DNA of 64,000 bases from Candidatus Borrarchaeum yapensis (GTDB lineage: Archaea > Asgardarchaeota > Sifarchaeia > Borrarchaeales > Borrarchaeaceae), in contig JAEOSF010000008.1 of the NCBI GenBank assembly GCA_016840515.1, positions 22,335-86,334 of the forward strand, in the 5' to 3' direction. Positions within the stretch are counted from its first letter, which is position 1. Every line of letters starts with the position of its first letter. Shown here one piece after another: positions 17,065 through 26,702 of the stretch. The translations under genes were made by a program, and so were the position numbers. A model generated the notes under the pieces. That model worked only from the letters and a program-made list of their open reading frames with translations. It was not told the origin of the DNA and did not search any database.

Positions 17065-18069
17065 TTACTTAAATCCGAGTTTATCGAAGATTTGTTGATA
17101 AAATGGGTAAGCGTCTACAATCTCTGCTTCTTCTGGTTTGTCTATGCCTTTTGCTATATTTTCACGAAAGTTAATCCATTTCTCAAAATCCTCACGCTCG
17201 GGCAGTTGATATCCCCGCAACCGAATTGCTTCGACCATTGGAATTATGGACATGCCAGGTTTTATTGGACCAAATAGTTGTATGTAGCGTCCTTTGATTA
17301 AAGAATTGATCGCATCATCAGCACGAAGAACGAATTCCACCCAGACAGCATTCTTGTAAGAATTTTCAGCAATCTTCCATGAATTTTTTGCCGAATTTAA
17401 ATAAGTCTTGATTTCCTGATCTAAAGATTCAGCTTGATATTCAAGTACTACAGGTTCCGTAGATTCCGTTTGATACGGTAATGTGGTCGCAGGTATGTCT
17501 GGGATACTTTCTTTGACAGGTAATTCCTGTTTTCTGAAACTGTCCGTGAAATAATCCTTCTCGCGAAATAGCAGAAACACAATTACAATTTTCATGCCTA
17601 AAAGTCCTACAGATGTCACAATTACACCTCCATCTGTTACAGGAAACAAGAGTATAGCTAAAAGAGCTAGGGAAAAAAAACCAATTTCAATAAACGCCAC
17701 AATTAAACCCGCAAGATAGGCAATTCTAAGTTTTCTACGAGTAAATATCGACAAAACGAGATCTATAATTCCAATAATTATGATAAATAAGCCCGCTATA
17801 ATTGCTCCCGGTATCGTAACGAAAAATATCGCTGTCAATCCATTTATGAGCATATACGCCGCAAAGAAGAAATACATTAGCAGGATGACATTGATATTAC
17901 GGGGTCTCCCTATTTGCGGACTTGTAGGCGTGCTTACAAATTTTCTTTCACTCTTGGGTACATCAAAATATTGCCCACACAAAGGACACACTGAATAATC
18001 ATATTGCACAAAAGTCTTGCAGTTTGGGCACTGCTTCACACGTTTTTCTTCTGAAGTCTCATTTTCCAT
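17065..18069 (-). CDS. Membrane protein with N-terminal zinc ribbon and cytoplasmic helical C-terminus
   Basis: 334 residues from ATG 18069 (behind GAGGCG); a longer in-frame ATG at 18120 has no Shine-Dalgarno. The N-terminus has CPNC and CPLC, a zinc ribbon. Then come four hydrophobic segments (about residues 60-80, 84-105, 115-140 and 147-165). The C-terminal 110 residues are helical and charged and resemble HEPN-type bundles loosely (SAKNSWKIAENSYKNAVWVEFVLRADDAINSL). I cannot name a function. Confidence 0.6.
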   Translation of the reverse strand: MENETSEEKRVKQCPNCKTFVQYDYSVCPLCGQYFDVPKSERKFVSTPTSPQIGRPRNINVILLMYFFFAAYMLINGLTAIFFVTIPGAIIAGLFIIIIGIIDLVLSIFTRRKLRIAYLAGLIVAFIEIGFFSLALLAILLFPVTDGGVIVTSVGLLGMKIVIVFLLFREKDYFTDSFRKQELPVKESIPDIPATTLPYQTESTEPVVLEYQAESLDQEIKTYLNSAKNSWKIAENSYKNAVWVEFVLRADDAINSLIKGRYIQLFGPIKPGMSIIPMVEAIRLRGYQLPEREDFEKWINFRENIAKGIDKPEEAEIVDAYPFYQQIFDKLGFK

Positions 18070-18173
18070 GTTTTTCGCCTCTACCGTTGCAAAAAGTTTC
18101 ATTAATTGTAACAAAATCATATATTTAAGTATTTGTTGTGAGTCAATTCAACTAAATTTTTTCTCTTAACTAT

Positions 18174-20480
18174 TCATTCTGAATATTCAGAAATCGCGAT
18201 CTCTCTAATTATTTCGGCTAATTTTGGGCCAATTCCTTTAATTTCTTTCAAATACTTTTCATCAGACGTAAATATTCTTTCAATCGTTCCCAGTTCCAGT
18301 AAAAGCCGTTTTGCTAACACTGTATCAACACCAGGAATACCTGCAATCACATTTTCCTGAATAGTTGTTACATGCGGAGTTTCTCTTTTGGTATATGCCT
18401 TAATCTCACTTATACCTTTCTTCTTTTCTTCTTTTGAAATCAGTGAAAGAAGTTGAGCAGTTTCCTCTTCGTTTTTTGTCCATTGTATCGGCACGCCCAA
18501 CGAAATAGAGATTGCCATCAATGCTCCACGAATAGCCTCAGGATGTAGTGCACGCCTACCGTATAGATCTTCACCCTCTATAAGAAGTAAAGGCTTCTGA
18601 TATTTTGTCTTTAAATCAATTATCTGATCTAGAAGTCGACCATCAATCAGTGATTGAAGAAAGTCTGTGACAATTTTTCTTTCAACGCCAACTCGTGATG
18701 AGAGAACATAGTCTGCAATTTGCAGTTGCTTGAAATGAATCTTAAATCCCATCTTGGAAAGATTGCGAAGAACTTGAGAGGCTCTTTCACGATTATCAAC
18801 AATGATTTCAATTGATTCTTTCATTTCTTCTTCTCTTTTCTTCTTGTCTTCAGGAAAGAAAGAATCTAAGGTTTTAATTTTCTGTTTTTCTTTTTCTTCT
18901 TTCAGTGATTTTGAAACGCCCTTTATCTCATTAAGAAGTCGCTTCATTTCTCGTTCCTTACTCTGAGCAACCCAATAGTATGCTTCATCACGCGTATTCT
19001 TTGCCATTAAGACAATTAGTTTTCCAGCGCTTTTTCTTGCCGTCCTACCTCTTCTCTGTATATTTCTAATTTCACTTGGCACTGTATCATAAAAAATAAC
19101 TAAATCACATTCTGCAATGTCAAGCCCCTCTTCTGCAACGCTTGTGGCGACAAGCACATTATATTCTCCTTGTTTGAATTTTTGTAAAATTTCTGCTTGC
19201 TCTTTTTGTGATAAACCTTTCTCTCCTTTTCTTTTACTCTGTCCAACAAATCTTACTGCATTTACTCCTTCAATTTCATCCAGCACTGAAGCTACTAGTT
19301 TTGCAGTTATGCGAAATTGAGCAAAAACAAGGATTCGGGAGTTTTTTGACGCTTCAAGTTGCTCCTTAACTATCTTTTGTATTTCTTCAGTTTTTGGGTG
19401 ATCTTTTCCCTTTGACAGTAATTCTTTGATAAGAAAGATGGCTTTTCTTGTTCTTTTATCAGCCATAAACTCCTTCAGTACCCTTGATCCACCCTTTCTC
19501 CGTATTTGCTTCTCAAGTTGTTCAATGTATTTGTTTAAAGCTTTTAGACCTTGAGTTTCTAACAATTCGATGGTGTAGGATATTCTAATTGCGTTTGCTA
19601 CTAAGGCAATAGCGCCTAAAAACTGAGGATCTACAATATCTTCTTCATCATGAATTTGACTCTGTATTTCGCCTTGTAGACGGATCAAATCTGTTCGAGA
19701 AACTCTTCGTAGGTCATAGGTGTCTATAAACTCCATTTCTTTAAGCATTTTCAAATGTTCTTTAAGCACGCTTTCTAGAGTGGTTTTAATTTCTCCAAAA
19801 CCTTTTGGCAGTGGTATTTTTTTCCACTCAACGCGTAATGGATGAATATATGGTGAGACATCCGGACTTATATCAGTCCTTATTTCAACATTCTCTATGT
19901 CCAATACATTACACATTTCTTCGATTTTTTCTTTTTCTGATCCCGGACTAGCTGTAATCCCTAAAATAAGTGGGTTTTTTGCCTGTTCTCTGTATTTTTC
20001 TGCAATGAAAGTGTAAGCGTATTGTCCTGTTGTCCTGTGACACTCATCAAAAATAAGCAGAGATACGTCTTTTAGGGTATATTTCCCCTGAACTAAATCG
20101 TTTTCTAAGCATTGGGGCGTTATAAAAATAATAGAACTTCTCTTCCATAACTCTTGTCGTAGTTCTGGCTTTGTCATGCCCGTCAAGATCGAAAGAGCAT
20201 CAATCAAGTCATCAATCAAGAACTTTTGAAAACTCTCGAAGTGTTGGTTAACTAAAGGACGAGTAGGGGCAAGGAAAACTATTTTTGAACCAGGAAACTT
20301 TTCTAAACGATGTACAGCAAGCATGACAGCAATAATTGTCTTACCAAGACCCGTTGGAAGTATTACTAGTGTGTTTCCTTTGGCACAACAACCAAAAATA
20401 GTCTCCTGATAAAGCCTGCGTTCTATTAAGTTAGATTTAAGATATGGATGCTCTAGTGTATTCTTTTGATGTTTGCTCAT
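18174..20480 (-). CDS. hef: Hef helicase/nuclease (FANCM-XPF family)
   Basis: 768 residues. The N-terminal SF2 helicase has Walker A LPTGLGKT (residues 41-48), the DECH box LLIFDECHRTTGQYAY and motif VI QRRGRTARKSAG. The C-terminal XPF-type nuclease has VDNRERASQVLRNL and GVERKIVTDFL (the ERKxxxD active site), followed by tandem helix-hairpin-helix motifs (GIPGVDTVLAKRLL, GIGPKLAEII). Hef processes stalled replication forks in euryarchaea and is related to eukaryotic FANCM. Complete by length and motifs. Confidence 0.95.
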   Translation of the reverse strand: MSKHQKNTLEHPYLKSNLIERRLYQETIFGCCAKGNTLVILPTGLGKTIIAVMLAVHRLEKFPGSKIVFLAPTRPLVNQHFESFQKFLIDDLIDALSILTGMTKPELRQELWKRSSIIFITPQCLENDLVQGKYTLKDVSLLIFDECHRTTGQYAYTFIAEKYREQAKNPLILGITASPGSEKEKIEEMCNVLDIENVEIRTDISPDVSPYIHPLRVEWKKIPLPKGFGEIKTTLESVLKEHLKMLKEMEFIDTYDLRRVSRTDLIRLQGEIQSQIHDEEDIVDPQFLGAIALVANAIRISYTIELLETQGLKALNKYIEQLEKQIRRKGGSRVLKEFMADKRTRKAIFLIKELLSKGKDHPKTEEIQKIVKEQLEASKNSRILVFAQFRITAKLVASVLDEIEGVNAVRFVGQSKRKGEKGLSQKEQAEILQKFKQGEYNVLVATSVAEEGLDIAECDLVIFYDTVPSEIRNIQRRGRTARKSAGKLIVLMAKNTRDEAYYWVAQSKEREMKRLLNEIKGVSKSLKEEKEKQKIKTLDSFFPEDKKKREEEMKESIEIIVDNRERASQVLRNLSKMGFKIHFKQLQIADYVLSSRVGVERKIVTDFLQSLIDGRLLDQIIDLKTKYQKPLLLIEGEDLYGRRALHPEAIRGALMAISISLGVPIQWTKNEEETAQLLSLISKEEKKKGISEIKAYTKRETPHVTTIQENVIAGIPGVDTVLAKRLLLELGTIERIFTSDEKYLKEIKGIGPKLAEIIREIAISEYSE

Positions 20481-20617
20481 GGCAACAACCTTATCACAGC
20501 ACGGTAAACAAGGACCTCAATACTTGTATCTCTACTTGTCAAGATATAACTTTCATTTTAAAAAGAGTTCAGATTTCAAATAAAAAATCTATTGTGGTTT
20601 GATTAAAATTCTTTCTT

Positions 20618-20722
20618 TTAATATCGCCTTTTTCTGGATCTTAGCAACCAAATCAGTATTAAAGCTACCAAAGACACAAGAGCGTAAAGTAATAATGGAG
20701 TTATATCAAATCCGCTTTGCAA
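20618..20722 (-). CDS. Small single-span membrane protein (34 residues)
   Basis: A short frame starts with TTG at 20722 behind GGAAGGAG (eight-base spacing). It encodes a polar start (MQSGFDITP), one hydrophobic helix of about 20 residues (LLLYALVSLVALILIWLL) and a basic tail RSRKRRY before TAA. This arrangement fits a small N-out/C-in membrane protein. It lies downstream of the flippase-like gene on the same strand. No family is recognised; the case rests on the Shine-Dalgarno and the clean membrane topology. Confidence 0.45.
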   Translation of the reverse strand: MQSGFDITPLLLYALVSLVALILIWLLRSRKRRY

Positions 20723-20785
20723 AACAGCTTCTCCTTCCTAATTGATTGTGTAAAATGTTTCTTTCAAAGTTAATAAACTATTTAC

Positions 20786-20825
20786 TGTAACTAAGCAAGA
20801 AAGCCCCCATAACTTGAATACGTGA
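20786..20825 (+). mobile_element. Remnant of an IS605-type left end
   Basis: The stretch TAACTAAGCAAGAAAGCCCCC repeats the left-end motif seen at 48203-48222 (TAGCTGAGCAAGAAAGCCCAC). No right end or tnpB sequence follows, so this looks like a scar or a chance partial copy. Confidence 0.3.
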
Positions 20826-20892
20826 GGTGGTTTACTTATCTAATATTGATAGAGAAATCCAGAGAAAAGATGATTACTATGATCAAAAATTA

Positions 20893-21930
20893 TTATTTGC
20901 CCATACTATTCTCTTCTACAAGTTTATCTTCTTCTTCTTCTATGAACTCATCGACTTCTTCAAGTTTTGCGATATTTATTCCTTCTGATAACAAAAGCGG
21001 CAAACCTAACGCCAGCATATATATGGACTTTATGACGCGATCAGTGAGGGGGACATGAAGTGCTATACGTGGAGAAAGTCCCGCAATAGTTAAAATAGCT
21101 ACAAAGACTGCCTCATATGTCCCTAGATTTCCAGGAAGGAGTGGAACTGTGAAAGTTAAAAATCCAATCGAACCTGCAAGTATCGTAGTTGGAAAAGACA
21201 CATTCAGTTTTAAACCTATTATAAGGAGATAGAGCATCGAGCTTTCGATGACCCAGATCACAAATGAAAGAAATGCCATCATAATCAACTTAACAGGTCG
21301 TTTTGAGGCTATTTTAAAACCATTTTTAAAAGAGCTATGCAGAAATAACAAGTTTTCATAAAGTTCATTGTGAATCGGCTTTATAATACGCGCAACTTTT
21401 TTGCCAAAAAAGAGTAGTACAAAAACTAATACAATAAGCCCGATGATGGCTACTAATCCTAAGACAAGAATAAGATATGTATTATCTGGAACTTGTCTTC
21501 GCTGCAATGTTACAATGAGGCTAATACATGTAATTATCAATAAGGCAATGAGATCAAAAATGTGCTCAATTGCGATTGCCGCGCTGTTAGCACCATAAGA
21601 GATTCCCTCGTTTTTCTTTGCTGAGTAAAGTCGTACCATCTCGCCAATTCTTAATGGCGTAATCCAGTTAACGAACCATGCGGCATGCATTGTTCGCCAT
21701 GCAAATTTTATTGAAGTGTCAAATCCAGTTGCGGAGAGCAATTCTCTCCATCGGAATGATCGAAGGAAAAAACTGATAAACATGATCCCTAGGTACGCTA
21801 TCGCAATTGTTACGGGAAAGTCTTTCAGAGCTAGATAATATTCTCTTGGGTTCACATAATAAATAAGTAATGCTAAAACTATAACTGCAAACACTGAAAA
21901 AATAACTATCCGCTTTGTAAACTTCGACAT
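20893..21930 (-). CDS. Flippase-like integral membrane protein (LPG synthase TM / UPF0104 family)
   Basis: 345 residues with about eight hydrophobic segments. SFFLRSFRWRELLSATG, then WINTPLRIGEMVRLY-like (NWITPLRIGEMVRLYSAKK), then GSIGFLTFTVPLLPGNLGTYEAVFVAIL match the family of MprF-like flippase domains. Members move or modify lipids or lipid-linked sugars; the substrate here is unknown. The acidic C-terminal tail (EEVDEFIEEEEDK) is cytoplasmic. ATG 21930 behind GGTGG is preferred to ATG 21975. Confidence 0.8.
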   Translation of the reverse strand: MSKFTKRIVIFSVFAVIVLALLIYYVNPREYYLALKDFPVTIAIAYLGIMFISFFLRSFRWRELLSATGFDTSIKFAWRTMHAAWFVNWITPLRIGEMVRLYSAKKNEGISYGANSAAIAIEHIFDLIALLIITCISLIVTLQRRQVPDNTYLILVLGLVAIIGLIVLVFVLLFFGKKVARIIKPIHNELYENLLFLHSSFKNGFKIASKRPVKLIMMAFLSFVIWVIESSMLYLLIIGLKLNVSFPTTILAGSIGFLTFTVPLLPGNLGTYEAVFVAILTIAGLSPRIALHVPLTDRVIKSIYMLALGLPLLLSEGINIAKLEEVDEFIEEEEDKLVEENSMGK

Positions 21931-22181
21931 AGTCCACCACTGATCCGATCGTAACTGCAGGTTTTTAGTGTGCATCTTTTGTAAACTTCAAAAATAATTA
22001 ATGAGCATCAGAGAAAAAAGCACTTATTAAACCTTTTCTATAAATCCAAGACAAATTCAGGAAGATTTTTGCAAATACGTTTCTACTTTTTAAATGGAAG
22101 AAAATTTAAGGCACCTTTCCATGAATTAAATAGGTGTCTAGAAAAAATCTAATTTGTCCGTAAACAAGGAGTACTGTCCTT

Positions 22182-22871
22182 ATGGGGTTGACTAGATGTA
22201 TTAGTACCGCTAAAGAGGAACTCAACGCAGCAACTGCAAAACTTGAATCAGGAAATCACGCAGAAGGAGCCTTATATCTTACTAATCTATTTAATACACT
22301 TGAGAACTGCCTTAAAAAAGCAAAGCTACTTGGTGATGAAAAAGAAGAACTTCTTATGCGTGCAGATGTCTTAGAACTATTATTTAATGGATTTAAATTA
22401 TCAACGAATTTTGTAGATGACGAAGAGTTCAATGAGTTTTTAATGAGTGAAGATTTAAAGATTCCAAAAATTAAGCAGTCATTTGAGAACAATGAACTAG
22501 AGATCGGGCAATTATTTGTTTCAAAACTTACGAAACAAATTTTTCAATTAATGCCGAAAGTAAAGAGTTCTCTTTATCTAGCTCAAGAGAAAATCGCCAA
22601 AGGAGACTTACTTGAAGCATTGGAAAGTAAAAATCCACTTCCAATATTTAGCGATTCATTGTCTTGTCCACACTCATTTTGTAATTCATTAATGGACATT
22701 GATTTATTTATTGCAAGATCAAAACATGGTCAATATTCTCTACGGATTAAAAAAGAATGCTATTCTTGCGATTTTAAAGAAAGCACTATAATTAGAGTGC
22801 CTAAACGAATCATAGAAGATTTTTATTACGAAAAAAGAAGTAGCAAGACACTAATTGATCTTTTAAGTTAA
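22182..22871 (+). CDS. Uncharacterised protein, helical with C-terminal Cys/His cluster
   Basis: 229 residues, no family recognised. Residues 1-150 are predicted helical with a repeat-like look (TAKEELNAATAKLESGNHAEGALYL resembles a TPR-type helix pair). The C-terminal part has CPHSFC followed by CYSC about 40 residues later, a possible zinc site. The ATG follows AAGGAG. It converges with the next gene, whose stop abuts this one. Confidence 0.55.
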   Translation: MGLTRCISTAKEELNAATAKLESGNHAEGALYLTNLFNTLENCLKKAKLLGDEKEELLMRADVLELLFNGFKLSTNFVDDEEFNEFLMSEDLKIPKIKQSFENNELEIGQLFVSKLTKQIFQLMPKVKSSLYLAQEKIAKGDLLEALESKNPLPIFSDSLSCPHSFCNSLMDIDLFIARSKHGQYSLRIKKECYSCDFKESTIIRVPKRIIEDFYYEKRSSKTLIDLLS

Positions 22872-24284
22872 TTAGGCCATATGAAGGATATTTGCTAACT
22901 CTACTGCTAAATTCTCTCGTTTAAAGATGTTTAAGAGAATTTCCTCATGAATTTTTAGTTGTATAATGGCAATTTCTTCGATATTAGAGTGGATTCGTAA
23001 ATCCTCTATTATTTTGTCTTTGTCAGTTGAATAGGTAAGCTGAAAGGTCGATTTAAGATTTTTTGTTAATGAATCAGCGTCTAGAATTTCGTTAATATAT
23101 TCTACGATTAAATCAGCGCCTTCCTGAGAGTGACTTTTAAGAATAAGAAGTATGCATTCTCCAAAGCGTTCTACACATTCTTTTATGAACTTCTGCATTT
23201 TCTCAATGAAAGAATTACAGGTCGTTTCAATATATCCTTTGAGATCTTTTTTCTCATTGTAGCTATCAAGGATTTCAGGAGACCATATATTCTGAAGCGT
23301 TTCAATAAGAACATAGGGAAGTTGTTTTTCATCATGCAAGAAGATTTCCTTCGTTATCTCATCAGCAAGTTTATAAAGTTCATCGACAGAGATTTCAAAT
23401 ATTTTTCTGGCATTTCCTCTGTATTGCGCTTCTAAGGCTGGAGAATATATTGTAATCAGAATCGGAATCGTTCCTTTGACGTGTTTTATGAATAATTCTT
23501 CTTTTACGGTATGTTTTTGCCATGTTTCTTCTCTTTCAATGTAATATACATCACTAAAAATTAGACGGTCAAAAATGGGCTGTTTTGGATATTCTGATAC
23601 AAGATTATCAGCACCAACATATGTAACTGCATCAACTTTAAGTCCCTTAAAAGGTGCGTCCAGTAATTCTACAGAAATACTTACTCTGTTGTAGAGATAT
23701 CCTTCTCCTTCGATTCTGTCCAATTCAACAAATTTATTTGGTGGCACATCAAAATATATTTCCCCTAGAACAAAACCTTCCCGAGGTATAATGAACGGAA
23801 ATGATAAACCAGGTGGCCAGATACGTACAAAATCATCTAATTTTGCTCGTAAGAAATGATATTCTTCTAATACATAATGCCTAGAACCTGGTAGTACTAA
23901 GAACGGATATTTAGAGTTTGTAAAGTCCCAGAATGCACTTAGGAATGTTCCATAGGTGAAAAGATTTGTTTGTGGTGATTCTAATGTCACCCAATCATTT
24001 TCAGTTATTTCCAGCATGTTTTTCAATTTCTTGCTTAGAAGTATGCACTTATTACTTTCAAAAAATCTTACTAAATCCGCTAGCTCTTTAATTTCTGAAA
24101 AAATAGCATTACTTATTGAAACTGCTCTTACAATAACGGATTTATTTTTATTAGGGTTTTTTACAAGAAGCAAATTGCGTTCTTTCAATTGTTTCTTGTT
24201 ATTCTCTCCAATAATTGCAAGTCGTGTAGATTTTAACCAGTCTGGAAGCCATTCTACTTTCAACTTGAGTGATAATTGGCTCAC
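22872..24284 (-). CDS. Gamma-glutamylcyclotransferase-like (AIG2/GGCT) domain fused to unknown flanks
   Basis: 470 residues from GTG. Residues 105-225 carry the GGCT/AIG2 pattern: LFTYGTFLSAFWD (YGT loop), VLPGSRHYVLEEY, GFVLGEIYFDVPPNKFVELDRIEGEGYLYNRVSI. The residues before it include LSKKLKNMLEITENDWVTLE, which resembles the double-psi barrel segments of Cdc48-N-type folds. The C-terminal 230 residues are helical and unrecognised. Family enzymes cyclise gamma-glutamyl compounds; activity here is inferred only. Confidence 0.6.
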   Translation of the reverse strand: MSQLSLKLKVEWLPDWLKSTRLAIIGENNKKQLKERNLLLVKNPNKNKSVIVRAVSISNAIFSEIKELADLVRFFESNKCILLSKKLKNMLEITENDWVTLESPQTNLFTYGTFLSAFWDFTNSKYPFLVLPGSRHYVLEEYHFLRAKLDDFVRIWPPGLSFPFIIPREGFVLGEIYFDVPPNKFVELDRIEGEGYLYNRVSISVELLDAPFKGLKVDAVTYVGADNLVSEYPKQPIFDRLIFSDVYYIEREETWQKHTVKEELFIKHVKGTIPILITIYSPALEAQYRGNARKIFEISVDELYKLADEITKEIFLHDEKQLPYVLIETLQNIWSPEILDSYNEKKDLKGYIETTCNSFIEKMQKFIKECVERFGECILLILKSHSQEGADLIVEYINEILDADSLTKNLKSTFQLTYSTDKDKIIEDLRIHSNIEEIAIIQLKIHEEILLNIFKRENLAVELANILHMA

Positions 24285-24331
24285 TCTCTACAAATTTTGA
24301 AATACTCTTATTGCAATAAAAAAAGAATAGT

Positions 24332-24565
24332 CTATGATATTTGAGCAATCATTGTGGTTGTAGTTTTAATTGCCTTTAAAGCCCTTATTTTTTCAGAAAT
24401 GACCCTTTTAATGGTTTCCATATCACGGGCTTCAATTTTGGCGACAATATCATATACTCCATACGCCAAGTAAGCCTCTTTTACTTCCTCGATATTTTTT
24501 AATGTTGCAACAACGCTCTCTTCAGCACCTATCTCAGTATTAATTAAAACAAAGGCTAATGCCAC
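24332..24565 (-). CDS. Stand-alone RAM (Lrp/AsnC effector-binding) domain protein
   Basis: 77 residues from GTG 24565, which lies seven bases behind GGAGGA; an upstream in-frame ATG at 24610 would add residues unlike the family. The whole protein is one RAM domain (ALAFVLINTEIGAEESVVATLKNIEEVKEAYLAYGVYDIVAKIEA). It has no helix-turn-helix, so it probably senses an amino acid or modulates a partner Lrp-type regulator by mixed oligomers. Such solo domains are common in archaea. Confidence 0.8.
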   Translation of the reverse strand: MALAFVLINTEIGAEESVVATLKNIEEVKEAYLAYGVYDIVAKIEARDMETIKRVISEKIRALKAIKTTTTMIAQIS

Positions 24566-24717
24566 TCCATATTCCTCCTGGCCTGGAATAACTCCTCCTT
24601 CTTTTTCCACAATTTAAAAGAAAGATAGTTAAAGTCAGTCAAATAAAGCATTTTGCAATTTTCACGTATTTAAAACTATATGGAAAAAGTTGTAATCTGT
24701 TACACCTGAAACAAATT

Positions 24718-25584
24718 TTAGGTTTTTGCTTGTTTTTCTTTAGAAGTGAGAATCGAAAGTATTTTTTTAGTCACTTTTTCGAATTCTTTAGCTGTTGGGC
24801 TATCAAGATAATTCAATATAAACGGTTTCTGGTCCTCTTTTATAGATCGGCTAATATTTGGATCAAATGGCAGGCGTCCTAAGAAAGGCACATCAAATTC
24901 GTTTGCCAATTTTTCCCCGATACTCTCTCCAAATGGCTCAATAAGCTCTTCACAGTGTGGGCATTTCATATAACTCATGTTCTCTATAATACCTAGAATC
25001 TCTATTTCAAGTATCTTTCCAAAATTGATCGCTTTTTTAACATCTAATTCGCTAAGAGGGTCTGGGGCGGTCACAATGACAATTCCATCTAATGAAGGTA
25101 CGTCTTGTAAGAATGTAAGTATTTCATCACCGGTGCCTGGAGGGCAATCAGCGATTAGAATATCTCTTCTTCCCCAGTCAGTTGCCTGAAGTATGCTGGA
25201 AATATAACTGGTCTTAAGTGGACCACGAAGAACTATAGGATCCTCATCTTTAGTCATATAATACATCGACATCACGGCAAGTCGGGGAAAAACAATCGCT
25301 GGATAAATCACATTCTTCTCTTCATCAACACGAGGGATTACCTTAGAAAGTCCCAATGCCTTAGGAACGTTTGGTCCATGAATATCAACATCAAGTAGAG
25401 CGACATCCATACCATAAAATGCCACAAAAGCCGCAGCAAGGTTAACTGCCACCGTAGTCTTACCAACTCCTCCCTTGTTACTGAGTATAGCGATTTTGTG
25501 GTCAACAAATTTTAATCTGTTTTCAATTTCAGCTTTGACCTTCTCAAAAGCGGATTCTACCTGTTCTTCTTCTTTATTACTCAT
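24718..25584 (-). CDS. Mrp/NBP35-family iron-sulfur cluster carrier ATPase
   Basis: 288 residues from ATG 25584 (behind GGGTGA). The deviant Walker A LSNKGGVGKTTVAVNLAAAF, the switch VALLDVDIHGPNVPKALG, and DILIADCPPGTGDEILTFLQ are all present. The C-terminal MSYMKCPHCEELIEPFG supplies the CxxC that bridges a 4Fe-4S cluster in the dimer. It delivers Fe-S clusters to apo-proteins in the cytosol. Confidence 0.93.
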   Translation of the reverse strand: MSNKEEEQVESAFEKVKAEIENRLKFVDHKIAILSNKGGVGKTTVAVNLAAAFVAFYGMDVALLDVDIHGPNVPKALGLSKVIPRVDEEKNVIYPAIVFPRLAVMSMYYMTKDEDPIVLRGPLKTSYISSILQATDWGRRDILIADCPPGTGDEILTFLQDVPSLDGIVIVTAPDPLSELDVKKAINFGKILEIEILGIIENMSYMKCPHCEELIEPFGESIGEKLANEFDVPFLGRLPFDPNISRSIKEDQKPFILNYLDSPTAKEFEKVTKKILSILTSKEKQAKT

Positions 25585-25714
25585 AAGAGTCACCCATCAG
25601 CATAAATCCTGTTTTATTAACTAATGCTTTTAGAATTTTAAGATTATCTTTCAAAATGTAAGTTTTTTAAAAAAAATTTAGTTGTACTAGAATTTACAAC
25701 AAAAAATAGATTAT

Positions 25715-26542
25715 TCACTCATCAAGTATGGCTTCTATTTGTTGACTTTCTTCAAAAAGATAATCTGCGAACTCCTTCCAGAGGGCACTAAAGTTCTGAT
25801 TATCTGACCATGTAGCTATCATACCTAAGCCGATTTCCTGTGAAAGAATTGCATAGGAACCTTGAAGAGTCTCCTTTCCATCAACAACTAAAAAAATCGT
25901 GCCGAGACGTCCTTCACGTTCGAGTAGCCGAACTTCAGCCATATCTGTAAGTTCTTTCAATACATCTTTTTCGTATTTATCATCTATTCCATGTGCGTAC
26001 GTAATAATCTTAATTATTAAATCAATTTTGTTATCTTTTAGGAGCTTATTTTTGCGACTTTTAATTGCTTCTACAACTCGTGCAACTTTTAAGTCATAAA
26101 GAGTATCCGTTGCAAGTATTATTTCATCTGTAGCTCCTAAGATCATTTTGACTAGCTTTGTATATACAGTTGATGTGCCTCTAAGTACCCAAATTGATTT
26201 TGATTGGTGTTGTTCTGAACTCCGTTCAAAAAGAGGGATTAAGAAATCATTAGCTATACCTGTAGCTTGGTTGTATTTAATACTCATTTCTCTTATGAAA
26301 AAATCTGGATTATTTGGACGATATATATTCGCTCCTTTGCCAGATCCTCCTACAAATACTAAACCTTGCTCTTCTAATTCCTTTAGAACACTATAAACTT
26401 TGTTCTGGGGAACTTTGCTTGCCAAATAGATTTCTGAGGCTGATGCCTGCCCATAACCAACGAGTGCAATATATACTTTCGCCTGATACTCCGATAATCC
26501 TAAAAGTTTCAAAGAATCGACGATTTCGGGACTTACTGCCAT
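25715..26542 (-). CDS. TrmB-family transcriptional regulator
   Basis: About 275 residues. The N-terminal winged helix (LLGLSEYQAKVYIALVGYGQASASEIYLASKVPQNKVYSVLKELEEQGLV) is the TrmB signature. It is followed by a PLD-like effector region (IWVLRGTSTVYTKLVKMI, EIILATDTLYDL). TrmB proteins respond to sugars or other metabolites. It is divergent from the TFB gene, and a 10-bp perfect palindrome lies between them. ATG 26542 and GTG 26557 are both possible starts. Confidence 0.85.
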   Translation of the reverse strand: MAVSPEIVDSLKLLGLSEYQAKVYIALVGYGQASASEIYLASKVPQNKVYSVLKELEEQGLVFVGGSGKGANIYRPNNPDFFIREMSIKYNQATGIANDFLIPLFERSSEQHQSKSIWVLRGTSTVYTKLVKMILGATDEIILATDTLYDLKVARVVEAIKSRKNKLLKDNKIDLIIKIITYAHGIDDKYEKDVLKELTDMAEVRLLEREGRLGTIFLVVDGKETLQGSYAILSQEIGLGMIATWSDNQNFSALWKEFADYLFEESQQIEAILDE

Positions 26543-26702
26543 TTCAACACACTTCACTCATCTACTACAACAGTCGTTATAATAAAGGACGATTTGAGTT
26601 AAATTATTTTCTGATATGCATTAACATCTAGTTTTCTTTTGGAGGTATATATTCATTGTGGAGGGATTTACTAGAAAGTATATATATGAGGACCATCATA
26701 GT

